A DNA stretch of 41,388 nucleotides from a bacterium (lineage in GTDB: Bacteria; Zhuqueibacterota; QNDG01; JAGLOF01): assembly GCA_023139105.1 (NCBI GenBank), contig JAGLOF010000111.1:1-41388 (forward strand), written 5' to 3'. Positions 32,683 through 40,980 of this stretch are shown here, in pieces. The notes under the pieces were generated by a model that was not told the DNA's origin, searched no databases, and worked only from the letters and a program-made list of their open reading frames with translations. Position 1 is the first letter of the stretch. The number at the start of each line of letters is the position of its first letter. The position numbers and the translations under genes were made by a program.

Positions 32683-33044
32683 CACATGCCAATTGTTTGT
32701 TAAAATTTTTATTGAACCTTTATAATGTAGCACCCACAATGCAAATAATTCAGGCTAACATCCATGAATCACATATTATATGCATATATCAATTACAAAC
32801 TAACGAAATTAATTTAGCAAATACGAATGGACATGTCAAGCAAAAATTATAAAATAAAACTATCTGTAAACAATCATGCAATTTCATGCCAATAAATCTA
32901 TCCGTATAACAATTTTTGGTCACTTATGTTTAAATTTTGAAAATTTTTTAGATTATTCAAGCAGAAAATCAAACAGGCATGTTCTTTGTAGTAAAAAATT
33001 GTAGTTTAGCAGACTAACTCATAATAATAGGGAGAATGATAAAA
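32683..33044. other. A+T-rich intergenic region
   Basis: Divergent on both sides. I see long A/T runs and no convincing gene, repeat or near-consensus promoter; promoters for both neighbours must lie here. Confidence 0.5.
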
Positions 33045-33434
33045 ATGCATAAAATTGAAAAAAAGTCATATGGTTTCAGGCTGACTTTCACTGATGCTGT
33101 AAGTGCCGAAGAAATGAAGCAGTGGGTAGAAGATTCCAAAGCAGCTTTAAAAGGTAATGCCGGAAGTTTTGGCGTATTTGTAGATATGCGTACACTGCGC
33201 CCTCTTTCACACGATGCTCAAACTTTTTTAAAGACAGGACAGAAGTTATACAAAGATAAAGGTCTACAACGCTCTGTAGTAGTATTAAACAGTGCTGTTC
33301 TTACCATGCAGTTCAAACGACTGGCCAAAGAGACAGGCATATATGCATGGGAACGATATATTGATGCTTCAACTCATCCTGATTGGGAGGAGCTGGGAAT
33401 TAAATGGATTGAAAACGAAATAGATCCTGATTGA
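33045..33434 (+). CDS. STAS/SpoIIAA-like single-domain protein
   Basis: 129 residues. It looks like a small alpha/beta STAS or SpoIIAA-like fold: YGFRLTFTDAVSAEEMKQWVEDSKAALKG, a central strand FGVFVDMRTLRPLSHDAQTFL, then RSVVVLNSAVLTMQFKRLAK and IYAWERYIDASTHPDWEELGIKWI. No conserved phosphorylatable serine can be identified. Two ATGs are in frame; 33045 is preferred because GGGAG is only 2 bases from the first (33036) but 10 from the second. It could be a partner of the SpoIIE-type phosphatase at 1367 (speculation). Ends at a strong terminator. Confidence 0.6.
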   Translation: MHKIEKKSYGFRLTFTDAVSAEEMKQWVEDSKAALKGNAGSFGVFVDMRTLRPLSHDAQTFLKTGQKLYKDKGLQRSVVVLNSAVLTMQFKRLAKETGIYAWERYIDASTHPDWEELGIKWIENEIDPD

Positions 33435-33455
33435 ATAGAATCACCCTCAAAAAAA

Positions 33456-33483
33456 GGCCCCCGAACATGTCAATCCGGGGGCC
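33456..33483. terminator. Bidirectional terminator between the 33045 gene and typA
   Basis: GGCCCCCG, a 12-base loop, CGGGGGCC. The minus strand has a T-run after the stem (complement of A at 33449-33455). Confidence 0.8.
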
Positions 33484-33505
33484 AATTATTTAACAATAAA
33501 TCAGA

Positions 33506-35335
33506 CTATTCGTTTATCTTTTTTTCCCGTTTGGCCAACACATGACGCTGTGTTGCATTTCTGACCATTTTCGAGATACGGATATTTAAAGGGGTCACCT
33601 CAACAACCTCATCTTCTGCAATAAATTCAATAGACTGATCCAGAGACAGCATACGAGGTGGACGTAAAGTTACAGTAGCCTCAGACGTGGAGCTACGCAT
33701 ATTGGTCAGTTTCTTTTCTTTGGTGATATTGACATCCAAATCGGTTATACGATTTCGCTCACCAATCACCATACCTTCATAAACCTGTGTTCCAACTGGC
33801 ACAAATAATTCACCACGATCAACCATGGCAATTGTTGCAAAGCCAGTTACTCTACCGGCTCTGTCAGCTACCAGTGCCCCTGAAGTTCGCTGAGGAATAG
33901 AACCAAACCACGGTTCATAACCATGAAAAATAGTGTTCATAATGCCGGCACCCTTGGTATCTGTGAGAAAATGACTGCGAAAACCAATGAGCCCGCGGGA
34001 AGGAATGATGAATTCAAGATTAACACGGCCATGGCCATGATTTACAAGATTACTCATCCTTCCTTTGCGTTTTGACAGCTTCTCAGTGACAACACCTACA
34101 AACTCTTCCGGTACATCAACAAAGACCTGCTCAACCGGTTCGCATCTTTTACCGTCAATTTCTTTGACAATCACCATAGGTTTGGAGACTGCAAATTCAA
34201 ATCCCTCACGCCGCATTGTTTCAATAAGTACAGCCATCTGTAGTTCACCACGCCCACAAACTTCAAAAGCATCAGTACGGCCTGTTGGTTTGATCACAAT
34301 AGCCACATTGCCAAGTGTCTCTTTTTCCAATCGTTCCTTGATATGGCGGGACGTGAGAAACTTACCCTCTGTACCGGCAACAGGACTGTTATTCACGTAA
34401 AACACCATTGAGAGTGTAGGATCATCTACATGAATTCTCTCCAAAGGCACAGGATCTTCCAATGCCCCGATAGTATCGCCTATCTTTGCCTCTTCAACAC
34501 CGGAAATGGCAATGATATCACCGGCTTCAACTGATTCAACCGGACTGCGTTTGAGGTTTTCAAACGTATAGAGAGCTGAAAACTTCACTCCCGGCACAAT
34601 ACTTTCTTCCTTACAAAGACTGTATTGTGCTCCCATTTTCAATGTTCCGTTAAACAAACGGCCTACGGCAATTTTTCCTACATATGAATCATAGTCCAGG
34701 TTAGTAACCAAGAACTGAGGAGATGCATTGTCATCGGCCACCGGTCCCGGAATTTTATTTATAATGCATTCAAATAATGGTTTTAAACTGGTTGAACCGT
34801 CATCCAGATCATCATGGGCAATACCTGCCTTGGCATTTGTATAAAGAATAGGGAAATCAATCTGCTCTTCAGATGCATCCAGATCTATAAAAAGATCATA
34901 AACTTCATTGATCACTTCCTGAATACGCTCATCAGGACGGTCAATTTTATTTATAATAAGGATTATAGGTAACTTTTTATCCAACGCCTTCTTGACTACA
35001 AAACGTGTCTGTGGCAATGGACCCTCACTTGCATCTACCAGGAGAAAGGCTCCGTCAACCAGGTTAAGAGATCTCTCAACCTCTCCGCCAAAATCAGCAT
35101 GACCTGGTGTATCAACAATATTTATCTTCGTATCACCATACATAACAGCTGTATTTTTAGCCATAATTGTAATGCCGCGTTCGCGTTCCAGATCCATGGA
35201 GTCCATAACACGGTCTTTAACCTGCTGATTTTCTCTGTAGAGACCGCTCTGCTGGAGCATGCCGTCTACAAGTGTAGTCTTACCATGATCAACATGCGCT
35301 ATAATAGCAATGTTACGAATATTTTGTTTTCTCAT
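33506..35335 (-). CDS. typA: Ribosome-associated GTPase TypA/BipA
   Basis: 609 residues of an EF-G-like translational GTPase that binds ribosomes and is needed under stress and cold. G1 AHVDHGKTTL (near residue 15), switch region ERERGITIMAKNTA, G3 DTPGHADFGGE, G4 NKIDRPD. The C-terminal domain of BipA follows: RGRMSNLVNHGHGRVNLEF, IPSRGLIGFRSHFLTDTKGAGIMNTIFHGYEPW, and KKLTNMRSSTSEATVTLRPPRMLSLDQSIEFIAEDE. The full family length is present. The ATG at 35335 has a weak upstream AGGATAG. It is a core housekeeping gene, single on its strand. Confidence 0.97.
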   Translation of the reverse strand: MRKQNIRNIAIIAHVDHGKTTLVDGMLQQSGLYRENQQVKDRVMDSMDLERERGITIMAKNTAVMYGDTKINIVDTPGHADFGGEVERSLNLVDGAFLLVDASEGPLPQTRFVVKKALDKKLPIILIINKIDRPDERIQEVINEVYDLFIDLDASEEQIDFPILYTNAKAGIAHDDLDDGSTSLKPLFECIINKIPGPVADDNASPQFLVTNLDYDSYVGKIAVGRLFNGTLKMGAQYSLCKEESIVPGVKFSALYTFENLKRSPVESVEAGDIIAISGVEEAKIGDTIGALEDPVPLERIHVDDPTLSMVFYVNNSPVAGTEGKFLTSRHIKERLEKETLGNVAIVIKPTGRTDAFEVCGRGELQMAVLIETMRREGFEFAVSKPMVIVKEIDGKRCEPVEQVFVDVPEEFVGVVTEKLSKRKGRMSNLVNHGHGRVNLEFIIPSRGLIGFRSHFLTDTKGAGIMNTIFHGYEPWFGSIPQRTSGALVADRAGRVTGFATIAMVDRGELFVPVGTQVYEGMVIGERNRITDLDVNITKEKKLTNMRSSTSEATVTLRPPRMLSLDQSIEFIAEDEVVEVTPLNIRISKMVRNATQRHVLAKREKKINE

Positions 35336-35534
35336 TTTCTTACTCTATCCTAAATATAAATCATCAGCTCAATTATTTGAGCCGGTAAAGATACAACATT
35401 TTGAGGTGGATTCATACTAAAAAAAAATTCTGACATGTTTTGCTTGATTGAGAATCTTTTTTAGTTAACACATTAATTAAATTTTTAAGAAAAATTAAAA
35501 ATATTAATATTTTTAACAAAAAAAATTATAAATC

Positions 35535-35563
35535 TTGACTTTAAACTTAATTATCCTTATACT
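35535..35563 (+). promoter_or_regulatory. Sigma-70-type promoter of the DUF2089 operon
   Basis: TTGACT (35535-35540), 17 bases, TATACT (35558-35563), 44 bases before the 35607 start. The rest of 35336-35534 is A+T-rich, with no other signal seen. Confidence 0.75.
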
Positions 35564-35606
35564 TACTGTATAAATAACCTTTAATGCCAAATAGAAGGAC
35601 AAATCC

Positions 35607-35972
35607 ATGAATGATTGGCAGGATCTAACTCGTTTGACACAAGGTGATGATATTGTGGTAGAACGGATCCGTCTGGTAGAAAAAGGTATTGCCGTGGAAG
35701 GCGCATTCCAACTGCCGTCACTTTGCCGGTTAACCATGGAAGAACAAATGTTTGTAATGGCTTTCATTCAATGTCACGGATCAATCAAAGGAATGGAATC
35801 CATATTGGGCATCAGCTATCCAACAGTAAAAAATAGACTTAATAGTATTTCAAAAAAACTTAATCTTGTAGATATTAATCCACCATTCTCTAAAACTGAT
35901 ATACTTGATCAATTAGAAAGAGGAGAAATCTCTATTGAAGAAGCAGAAAAGCTGCTCAAGGAGGCGCGATGA
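35607..35972 (+). CDS. DUF2089 family protein, first gene of operon
   Basis: 121 residues. The core, LCRLTMEEQMFVMAFIQCHGSIKGMESILGISYPTVKNRLNSISKKL, is a helix-turn-helix-like DUF2089 segment, and the end (DILDQLERGEISIEEAEKLLKE) is a SHOCT-like short helical motif. Family members usually begin with a zinc ribbon (CPVC); none is present here, where the N-terminus reads MNDWQDLTRLTQGDDIVVERIRLVEKGI. It may be a DNA-binding regulator (inference). GAAGGAC precedes the ATG. The stop overlaps the next start by ATGA (35969). Confidence 0.85.
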   Translation: MNDWQDLTRLTQGDDIVVERIRLVEKGIAVEGAFQLPSLCRLTMEEQMFVMAFIQCHGSIKGMESILGISYPTVKNRLNSISKKLNLVDINPPFSKTDILDQLERGEISIEEAEKLLKEAR

Positions 35973-36244
35973 TCCCTCTACTGGCAAAACTGCGGCTCCC
36001 CGGAAAGAATGCCAGGACCATTACCCTATACTTCCCTGTTTTCTTGGTTTGGCTCCTGTTGTTTATGATCTCTATTTTACTACTCCCTTTCCTGTTCATT
36101 GCAGCGGTATTGACTTGGAAAACGGGACAGGGAAGAATAATAATTAATACATTCCCGATGATCTTTATTACTATATGGCATATGAGGGGTCTACTGATAG
36201 ATGTCAAAACCAGTGATGTTGAGTTCTATCTGTCATTTATATAA
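35969..36244 (+). CDS. Small membrane protein, second gene of DUF2089 operon
   Basis: 91 residues. Strongly hydrophobic between about residues 20 and 48 (LYFPVFLVWLLLFMISILLLPFLFIAAVLTWK), then IIINTFPMIFITIWHM. One or two membrane helices are likely. I do not recognise a family beyond this context. Coupled to the DUF2089 gene by ATGA, with the SHOCT-containing protein 26 bases downstream. The pairing of a cytoplasmic SHOCT/DUF2089 protein with a membrane partner recalls envelope-stress modules (inference). Confidence 0.75.
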   Translation: MIPLLAKLRLPGKNARTITLYFPVFLVWLLLFMISILLLPFLFIAAVLTWKTGQGRIIINTFPMIFITIWHMRGLLIDVKTSDVEFYLSFI

Positions 36245-36270
36245 ATTTTATTGTAACGCCGGAGGATATT

Positions 36271-36693
36271 ATGAGTGAGGAAAGACGCAAAATACTGGAA
36301 ATGCTTTCTAAAGGAAAAATCGATGTAGATGCAGCTGAACGGCTTCTGACTGCCGTAAATGAACCTGCATCCAGTGCATCCACTGAATTTCATTCATCAG
36401 GAAAGGCTGCACCCAAATATCTACGGATTCTTGTAGAGCCTGCACCGGGCAATTCAGATGGTGAAAGAGTTAATGTGCGCGTTCCTATGAATCTAATCCG
36501 CGCCGGCATGAAATGGGTAGCACTGATTCCCCGGGATGCACAGGGAAAAGTACAGGAGGCTCTGTCTGAAAAGGGTATGGATATGGATTTCTCCAAATTG
36601 AAGCCGGAAGACCTGGAAGAATTGATTACAAACTTAGGTGATCTTGAAGTTGAAGTGAATGGGAAAGAGAAGGTTCGTATATTCTGTGAGTAA
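36271..36693 (+). CDS. SHOCT-like domain protein, third gene of DUF2089 operon
   Basis: 140 residues. The N-terminus (MSEERRKILEMLSKGKIDVDAAERLLTAVNE) is the short helical motif also seen at the end of the 35607 protein, and is typical of YvlB/LiaX-type envelope-stress proteins. A middle beta-rich part follows (PKYLRILVEPA, GERVNVRVPMNLIRAGMKWVALIP), then a helical end (KVQEALSEKGMDMDFSKLKPEDLEELITNLGDLEVEVNGKEK). Such proteins bind DUF4097-like adhesin partners in other bacteria. GGAGGATATT precedes the ATG. Confidence 0.8.
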   Translation: MSEERRKILEMLSKGKIDVDAAERLLTAVNEPASSASTEFHSSGKAAPKYLRILVEPAPGNSDGERVNVRVPMNLIRAGMKWVALIPRDAQGKVQEALSEKGMDMDFSKLKPEDLEELITNLGDLEVEVNGKEKVRIFCE

Positions 36694-36709
36694 AATACTT
36701 CAACAAATA

Positions 36710-37174
36710 TTAATTTTTAATTTTAATAAATTTTTCAGTAATTTCTTGATATATATCAATTTCATCAATTCTTTCTATTCCACATAATATCAAAGTATCT
36801 TTGTTGAAAGTTACATCAAATTCAACATTTAACCCTTCCCATTCCCTATAGTTACAATATTCAAGTTGTTCAATATATTTATTATCCTGAAACCTGCAGG
36901 GTCCACCACCTGATACAAAACTTGCCGTTGAATCTTGCCCTTTATTTAAATCGTGACTCAAGAACGAATAATGAGTTGCAGTAATAATCTTTATCATTTT
37001 TCGAGTACTAAGATCTTCTATTGTTACTTTATTCCCTGCTTTTATTTCTGAAGAAACGAGTAACCAGGTACCATTTATTTGTGTATTGATATCAGCATTT
37101 TGGTGTGTACATGACATAAATACTAAGAAAAATACAATTATTGCACATATCACTTTAATCAGCACTTTCATCAT
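36710..37174 (-). CDS. Putative lipocalin-like lipoprotein
   Basis: 154 residues. A hydrophobic leader ending in FMSC (Cys22, near-lipobox) suggests a lipoprotein. The body reads INGTWLLVSSEIKAGNKVTIED...MIKIITATHYSFLSHDLN...GGGPCRFQDNKYIEQLEY...EGLNVEFDVTFNKDTLILCG, in the style of lipocalin-like domains with NGTW as the typical opening. The ATG at 37171 is a near alternative with a better distance to AAGGG. It ends convergently with the SHOCT-operon gene and lies downstream, on the same strand, of the protease-like gene. The function is unknown. Confidence 0.7.
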   Translation of the reverse strand: MMKVLIKVICAIIVFFLVFMSCTHQNADINTQINGTWLLVSSEIKAGNKVTIEDLSTRKMIKIITATHYSFLSHDLNKGQDSTASFVSGGGPCRFQDNKYIEQLEYCNYREWEGLNVEFDVTFNKDTLILCGIERIDEIDIYQEITEKFIKIKN

Positions 37175-37227
37175 ATCCCTTTCTAAAAAACATTACTGAA
37201 TACTCAACAGAACATTATAAATAAATC

Positions 37228-38865
37228 CTAATTCAACCAAAAACAATTCCGGCGGATACCACCCAGCAATTGTCGGCTCTCTTCCAAAGTTTCCTCTGAT
37301 AACATGAGATCTGCAATGGGAAGTATATCATTATATTCCATTAATTCCTGAATTTCTGAATTATAAGCTGCCTGAACTGCATCCTCAAAATGCAAACCGT
37401 TGGTCCAATAACGTAAAAAAAGGATTGGTGAAAAAACTGCCAGACCGTTCAGTGCATTGGCTCCATTAACAGCTTGAATACCAATACTTTCCCAATCATC
37501 TATCATATAGCTGCCATAACAACACGTTTGATACAGTGTTCGGATATTAATATTATTTCGTTGAATTTCATCGGTTAGATCATCAACAAAACAATAATAG
37601 TCCGAAAAAAGGATACCGTCATCAGCACCATGCAAATTGAAGATAACATCTATTGTATAGTTTTCTTCCGTGAGTGTATACAATGAATCCATGAAATTGC
37701 TGTAAGTGGCCGACTCATCAGTCAAAATAATGATACGGTCATAAAAACCGGAAGCTGCTTGTTGAATAGCACCTGTTTGCCATGCCTCACCAAATACATC
37801 AACAATCTCAGTAAGCGTCATGCCATCCATATCACTCTCATTTATTTGGAAGATGCTGGCCAGGACAGGTGTAAGTGTGCCACGAATGTACTCAAAAATA
37901 GATTCAAGGTCCCCACCACCAAGCATATTACAATTTTCAACAACAATGATCAATGCAGATGCCGACCTCTTTCCCAGGTAGATCATTCTGTCATAGGTAA
38001 ACGTAATTTCAGGATCTATAGAATCATGATAAGTGAGGGTTAAAGCTTCAATCCGGGATGAGACCGTATCTCTTACTAATGCATTGAGTATACCATCAGA
38101 CACCTGAACAGCACCATTACTTGTTTCCCAATAGCCGCCATTATCATTATCTATAAAAAGGTTCAGATCAATACCTTCCCACAGAGTATCCGCCATAGTG
38201 TATTGGGCTACAGGCAAACGATCCATATATATTTTATCACTATAATCAATACAATCAACACCAAGAACAATACACTGTTCAAAATCTGTGTAACCAGTTT
38301 TTATACCCTGAAGAATACAGGAAGTAGCAGTTTTTTGGGCTAATCCGGACTGAGAGGGTGAAATATCCAGGACAGTATGCACTTTCCCTTTCCCTGCATA
38401 CTGTCCATCAATAATCATCACTGCATTAACTGCCGAATAATAAGGTGTTGTCATTTTAATAAAATATTTCCCTGACGGTAAAAGCCCGGCAATATCAAGT
38501 TTATGAGATCCTTGAGTCAATACTTCCGTATATACTTTCCTGCCCAGCACATCAAACACCACAATATCTCCGGTGGATGAGTACAAGCAATAATTATATC
38601 CGAACAATAAATCTTTAGAACTATTTTCATTATCATTCTCTACAGCAGATGTATAATTAACTACAAACATTAAATGGCCTGTAGAATCTGTCTCTCTGTA
38701 ATAATGATAATTATTGGGATCAATCAGTGTGAATGAAGCACAAGACACTGCTTTGCCAGCTAAATCATTCACAACACATTGTACTAGATAAGTATCAGCA
38801 TACACCTTTCCGATACCAGCGCTAAATAATATAATAGCATAAATCGTTGACCATTTTATACGCAT
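37228..38865 (-). CDS. Secreted protein with possible clan-CD cysteine-peptidase domain
   Basis: 545 residues from the ATG at 38865 (GGAG lies 5 bases before it; a longer frame starts at 38895). A signal peptide (STIYAIILFSAGIGKVYA) is followed by a beta-rich domain with a FlgD-like segment (DIVVFDVLGRKVYTEVLTQGSHKLDIAGLLPSGKYFIKMT) in the N-terminal half rather than at the end. The C-terminal ~250 residues include RIIILTDESATYSNFMDSLYTL, VIFNLHGADDGILFSD with His412, and RTLYQTCCYGSYM with Cys448/Cys449. A His-Gly followed ~36 residues later by a Cys after a hydrophobic strand is the pattern of caspase/clostripain/gingipain enzymes (clan CD). I infer a peptidase fold only. Confidence 0.65.
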   Translation of the reverse strand: MRIKWSTIYAIILFSAGIGKVYADTYLVQCVVNDLAGKAVSCASFTLIDPNNYHYYRETDSTGHLMFVVNYTSAVENDNENSSKDLLFGYNYCLYSSTGDIVVFDVLGRKVYTEVLTQGSHKLDIAGLLPSGKYFIKMTTPYYSAVNAVMIIDGQYAGKGKVHTVLDISPSQSGLAQKTATSCILQGIKTGYTDFEQCIVLGVDCIDYSDKIYMDRLPVAQYTMADTLWEGIDLNLFIDNDNGGYWETSNGAVQVSDGILNALVRDTVSSRIEALTLTYHDSIDPEITFTYDRMIYLGKRSASALIIVVENCNMLGGGDLESIFEYIRGTLTPVLASIFQINESDMDGMTLTEIVDVFGEAWQTGAIQQAASGFYDRIIILTDESATYSNFMDSLYTLTEENYTIDVIFNLHGADDGILFSDYYCFVDDLTDEIQRNNINIRTLYQTCCYGSYMIDDWESIGIQAVNGANALNGLAVFSPILFLRYWTNGLHFEDAVQAAYNSEIQELMEYNDILPIADLMLSEETLEESRQLLGGIRRNCFWLN

Positions 38866-39022
38866 CATAACTCCATCAACAAACACATTATCCAAGTACA
38901 GGTATTAAATATTTGAAGTAATATTTAAATTACAGTAGTGGTAAACATATTACATAAAAATTCCTTTGAATTCAAGCTGTTTCCACTTTCAATTATTTAA
39001 ATTCATACTAATAAAACAATTA

Positions 39023-39081
39023 TTGACTTTTATTGAAACAAAGACTATATTCTAACGTTAACTACTTTGTATTACAAGGTA
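39023..39081 (+). promoter_or_regulatory. Promoter and operator of the PadR-HAAS operon
   Basis: TTGACT (39023-39028), 17 bases, TATATT (39046-39051), then the inverted repeat TACTTTG-TATTA-CAAGGTA at 39063-39081, just after the expected transcription start. The operator form matches those at 12438 and 40077. Confidence 0.75.
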
Positions 39082-39099
39082 CTATGTGAGACCAAGATC

Positions 39100-39465
39100 A
39101 TGAAAAAAGACCAAAATTCCAGCATTCTACATACTGCTCCGGCAAAATGGGTATCCCAGCTGCGTAAAGGAGTATTGGATTTTATTATACTGATATATCT
39201 GAATAAAAGAGATCATTACGGATATGAACTGATCAAAGATATCAAACTGGCAACAGATCTTAGTATCTCAGAGGGAACTATCTACCCATTGCTCAATAGA
39301 TTGAAAAAAGAAGAATTAATTACATCCCGCTGGGTAGAAATGGACGCTGGCGTTCCCAGAAAATATTATTCAATCACAACAGCTGGCAGGCAGGCTATGG
39401 GCGGAATGCATAAGGGCTGGATGGATATGAATAGAACTATGTCAAAACTGCTGGAGCTGTTATGA
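39100..39465 (+). CDS. PadR family transcriptional regulator
   Basis: 121 residues from the ATG at 39100; a TTG-started extension lies inside the operator and is unlikely. Core: QLRKGVLDFIILIYLNKRDHYGYELIKDI, recognition region ISEGTIYPLLNRLKKEELITSRWVEMDAGVPRKYYSITTAGRQAM. PadR repressors of this kind sit before a HAAS-domain membrane protein and a DUF4097 protein. The stop overlaps the next start (ATGA at 39462). It is expected to bind its own operator at 39063 and the one at 40077. Confidence 0.92.
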   Translation: MKKDQNSSILHTAPAKWVSQLRKGVLDFIILIYLNKRDHYGYELIKDIKLATDLSISEGTIYPLLNRLKKEELITSRWVEMDAGVPRKYYSITTAGRQAMGGMHKGWMDMNRTMSKLLELL

Positions 39466-40055
39466 TACCTACATTCTCAGACCCGCTGTCTCAAAAGCTG
39501 TGGGATGGTTATTTTAACCGGGTAAAGCGAATAATGCGGCGGACTCCTTACAATATACGGGAAGAAATGCTACATGAACTGCAAGGACATCTGGCTGAGT
39601 CTATTTCAGAAAGCAGAGCACAAAGAGAACCTGATTGTGTACAGGAAGCAATTGAACGTCTGGGAGATCCGGAGGACTATCTTAAACCTATGATTACCGA
39701 ACGCCTGCTTGACCATGCATCCGGTAATTATAGTTTGCGTAGTGTAATATTGGCATTTATATACAGTTTTTCTTCAGGTCTGTCAAGATTCATAATATCC
39801 CTCATACTTAGCTTGGGCTACATCACTGCATTTACACTTGGCCTGACAGGAATAGCAAATATATTCATTCCTGATAAGGCAGGCTTATTTATCAGCCCCA
39901 ATGAGTTTCCATCTCTGGGTATTATTAATAATCCATCTTTGTACGGGACAGATATTCTGGGTTTCTGGTTTACTCCTTTGTCTATTATAATAGCAATACT
40001 CATGTATATGGGTTTAACAAGATTGTGGAGAAGGTTAATCCGCAAGGCATCATGA
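39462..40055 (+). CDS. HAAS-domain membrane protein
   Basis: 197 residues. The N-terminal part (FNRVKRIMRRTPYNIREEMLHELQGHLAESISESRAQREPDCVQEAIERLGDPEDYL) is the HAAS/DUF1700-like helical domain that pairs with PadR regulators. Two long hydrophobic parts follow (RFIISLILSLGYITAFTLGLTGIANIF; WFTPLSIIIAILMYMGLTRLW). The HAAS domain is thought to hold or modulate the PadR partner, an inference from conserved gene order. Translationally coupled to PadR. After its stop, at 40056-40119, lies only the operator/promoter of the next gene. Confidence 0.85.
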   Translation: MIPTFSDPLSQKLWDGYFNRVKRIMRRTPYNIREEMLHELQGHLAESISESRAQREPDCVQEAIERLGDPEDYLKPMITERLLDHASGNYSLRSVILAFIYSFSSGLSRFIISLILSLGYITAFTLGLTGIANIFIPDKAGLFISPNEFPSLGIINNPSLYGTDILGFWFTPLSIIIAILMYMGLTRLWRRLIRKAS

Positions 40056-40076
40056 GATGCTTTTTTTTCAAATCAT

Positions 40077-40101
40077 ACCTTGTATTGCAAGGTGATATAC
40101 T
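40077..40101 (+). promoter_or_regulatory. Operator and -10 box for the DUF4097-like gene
   Basis: ACCTTG (40077-40082), TATTG, CAAGGT (40088-40093), perfect inverted repeat directly before TATACT (40096-40101). No good -35 box is seen. A bound repressor would cover the -35 to -10 interval. Confidence 0.7.
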
Positions 40102-40119
40102 AAACCTAGTGGAGGCATT

Positions 40120-40734
40120 ATGAAAAAAATATTTTTACTGATCCTGCTGTGTGTTTCTTCAGTATCGGCAATTGATCGCATCACACTGATACGCCCTATA
40201 AGATCCGGACAAACAGTGTTGATTCAACTTGATGGACAGATACATCTTAGTACTACCAGTGCATCCCGGATTAAAATCAGAACAACTGTTAAAAAATCCG
40301 GTAAAACATGGGGTTGGAAAAAGAGACCCAAACCTTTCAGATGCAAATGGACAGAATCAGGTGACACCCTGATATTCACATCGGAACAACGGGGCAGCTC
40401 AGTATCGTTTGGAATTACTACCTACAGCGAAACAATTATACACAATATATCATTGCCATCATGGGCCAATGTCATTATTCAGAGTAAAAAGAGTGAACTT
40501 ACTGTTACCGGTTCAATGAAAAACCTATCAATTAATATAGAAAATGGTAGTGTCCATGCAGCATTTGAGAAACAACATATTAGATTTCTTGAATGTCAAT
40601 GCAACGACGGTCAAGTATTCACACCAAAAGTTAATAATAACCGCCTCCAGTGGCATGGTCCCGGGAGTCGCATAATTAATATTGCTCTGGATGATGGAAA
40701 TATACATCTATTTCTGAATGAACCGGATAAATAA
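40120..40734 (+). CDS. Secreted DUF4097-like beta-repeat protein
   Basis: 204 residues with a signal peptide (MKKIFLLILLCVSSVSA). Repeating short beta strands (TVLIQLDGQIHLSTTSASRIKIRTTV; ETIIHNISLPSWANVIIQSKKSELTVTG; NLSINIENGSVHAAFE; SRIINIALDDGNIHLFL) fit the DUF4097/adhesin-like parallel beta fold. Proteins of this type often accompany PadR-HAAS or LiaX-like systems. GTGGAGG lies before the ATG. It has its own operator, so it may be controlled by the PadR separately from the upstream pair. No C-terminal sorting domain. Confidence 0.8.
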   Translation: MKKIFLLILLCVSSVSAIDRITLIRPIRSGQTVLIQLDGQIHLSTTSASRIKIRTTVKKSGKTWGWKKRPKPFRCKWTESGDTLIFTSEQRGSSVSFGITTYSETIIHNISLPSWANVIIQSKKSELTVTGSMKNLSINIENGSVHAAFEKQHIRFLECQCNDGQVFTPKVNNNRLQWHGPGSRIINIALDDGNIHLFLNEPDK

Positions 40735-40779
40735 TCAACATGGTTTCTTGTGTTGACATTACGTATTTTTGGCCCCACA

Positions 40780-40980
40780 TCACTCATCGGGATACATATC
40801 CATCTCTGTAAGGCGCCCGGGACTGATATCCCGGGCGATCAACTGAATATAAATGTATGCTCCCAGAATTTTCTCGCCAGAATCCAACTTCACGCTATTT
40901 TTTAGGGATTCTTCTGATGGCCCTTGATATTTATTGTGGGCCATTTTGGGGAGGGATATGCATCCCGCAGGGGCGGACAT
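40780..40980 (-). CDS. Small ORF of unknown function in a repeat-rich segment
   Basis: 66 residues (MSAPAGCISLPKMAHNKYQG...EKILGAYIYIQLIARDISPG...DMYPDE). I recognise no family. AGGAGG lies 9 bases before the ATG at 40980, which supports translation. The coding strand contains a 9-bp GC-rich hairpin (CGCCCGGGA / TCCCGGGCG at 40814-40837), and its 3' end (DMYPDE) is repeated, with DMYPDG, in reverse read at about 41095-41110. It may be a small protein or part of a structured RNA element. Confidence 0.4.
   Translation of the reverse strand: MSAPAGCISLPKMAHNKYQGPSEESLKNSVKLDSGEKILGAYIYIQLIARDISPGRLTEMDMYPDE

Noticed and set aside
33045-33434. Assigning the STAS-like protein as the anti-sigma antagonist for the 1367 phosphatase
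   Set aside because: No phosphorylatable serine motif could be identified and the genes are 31 kb apart; kept only as speculation.
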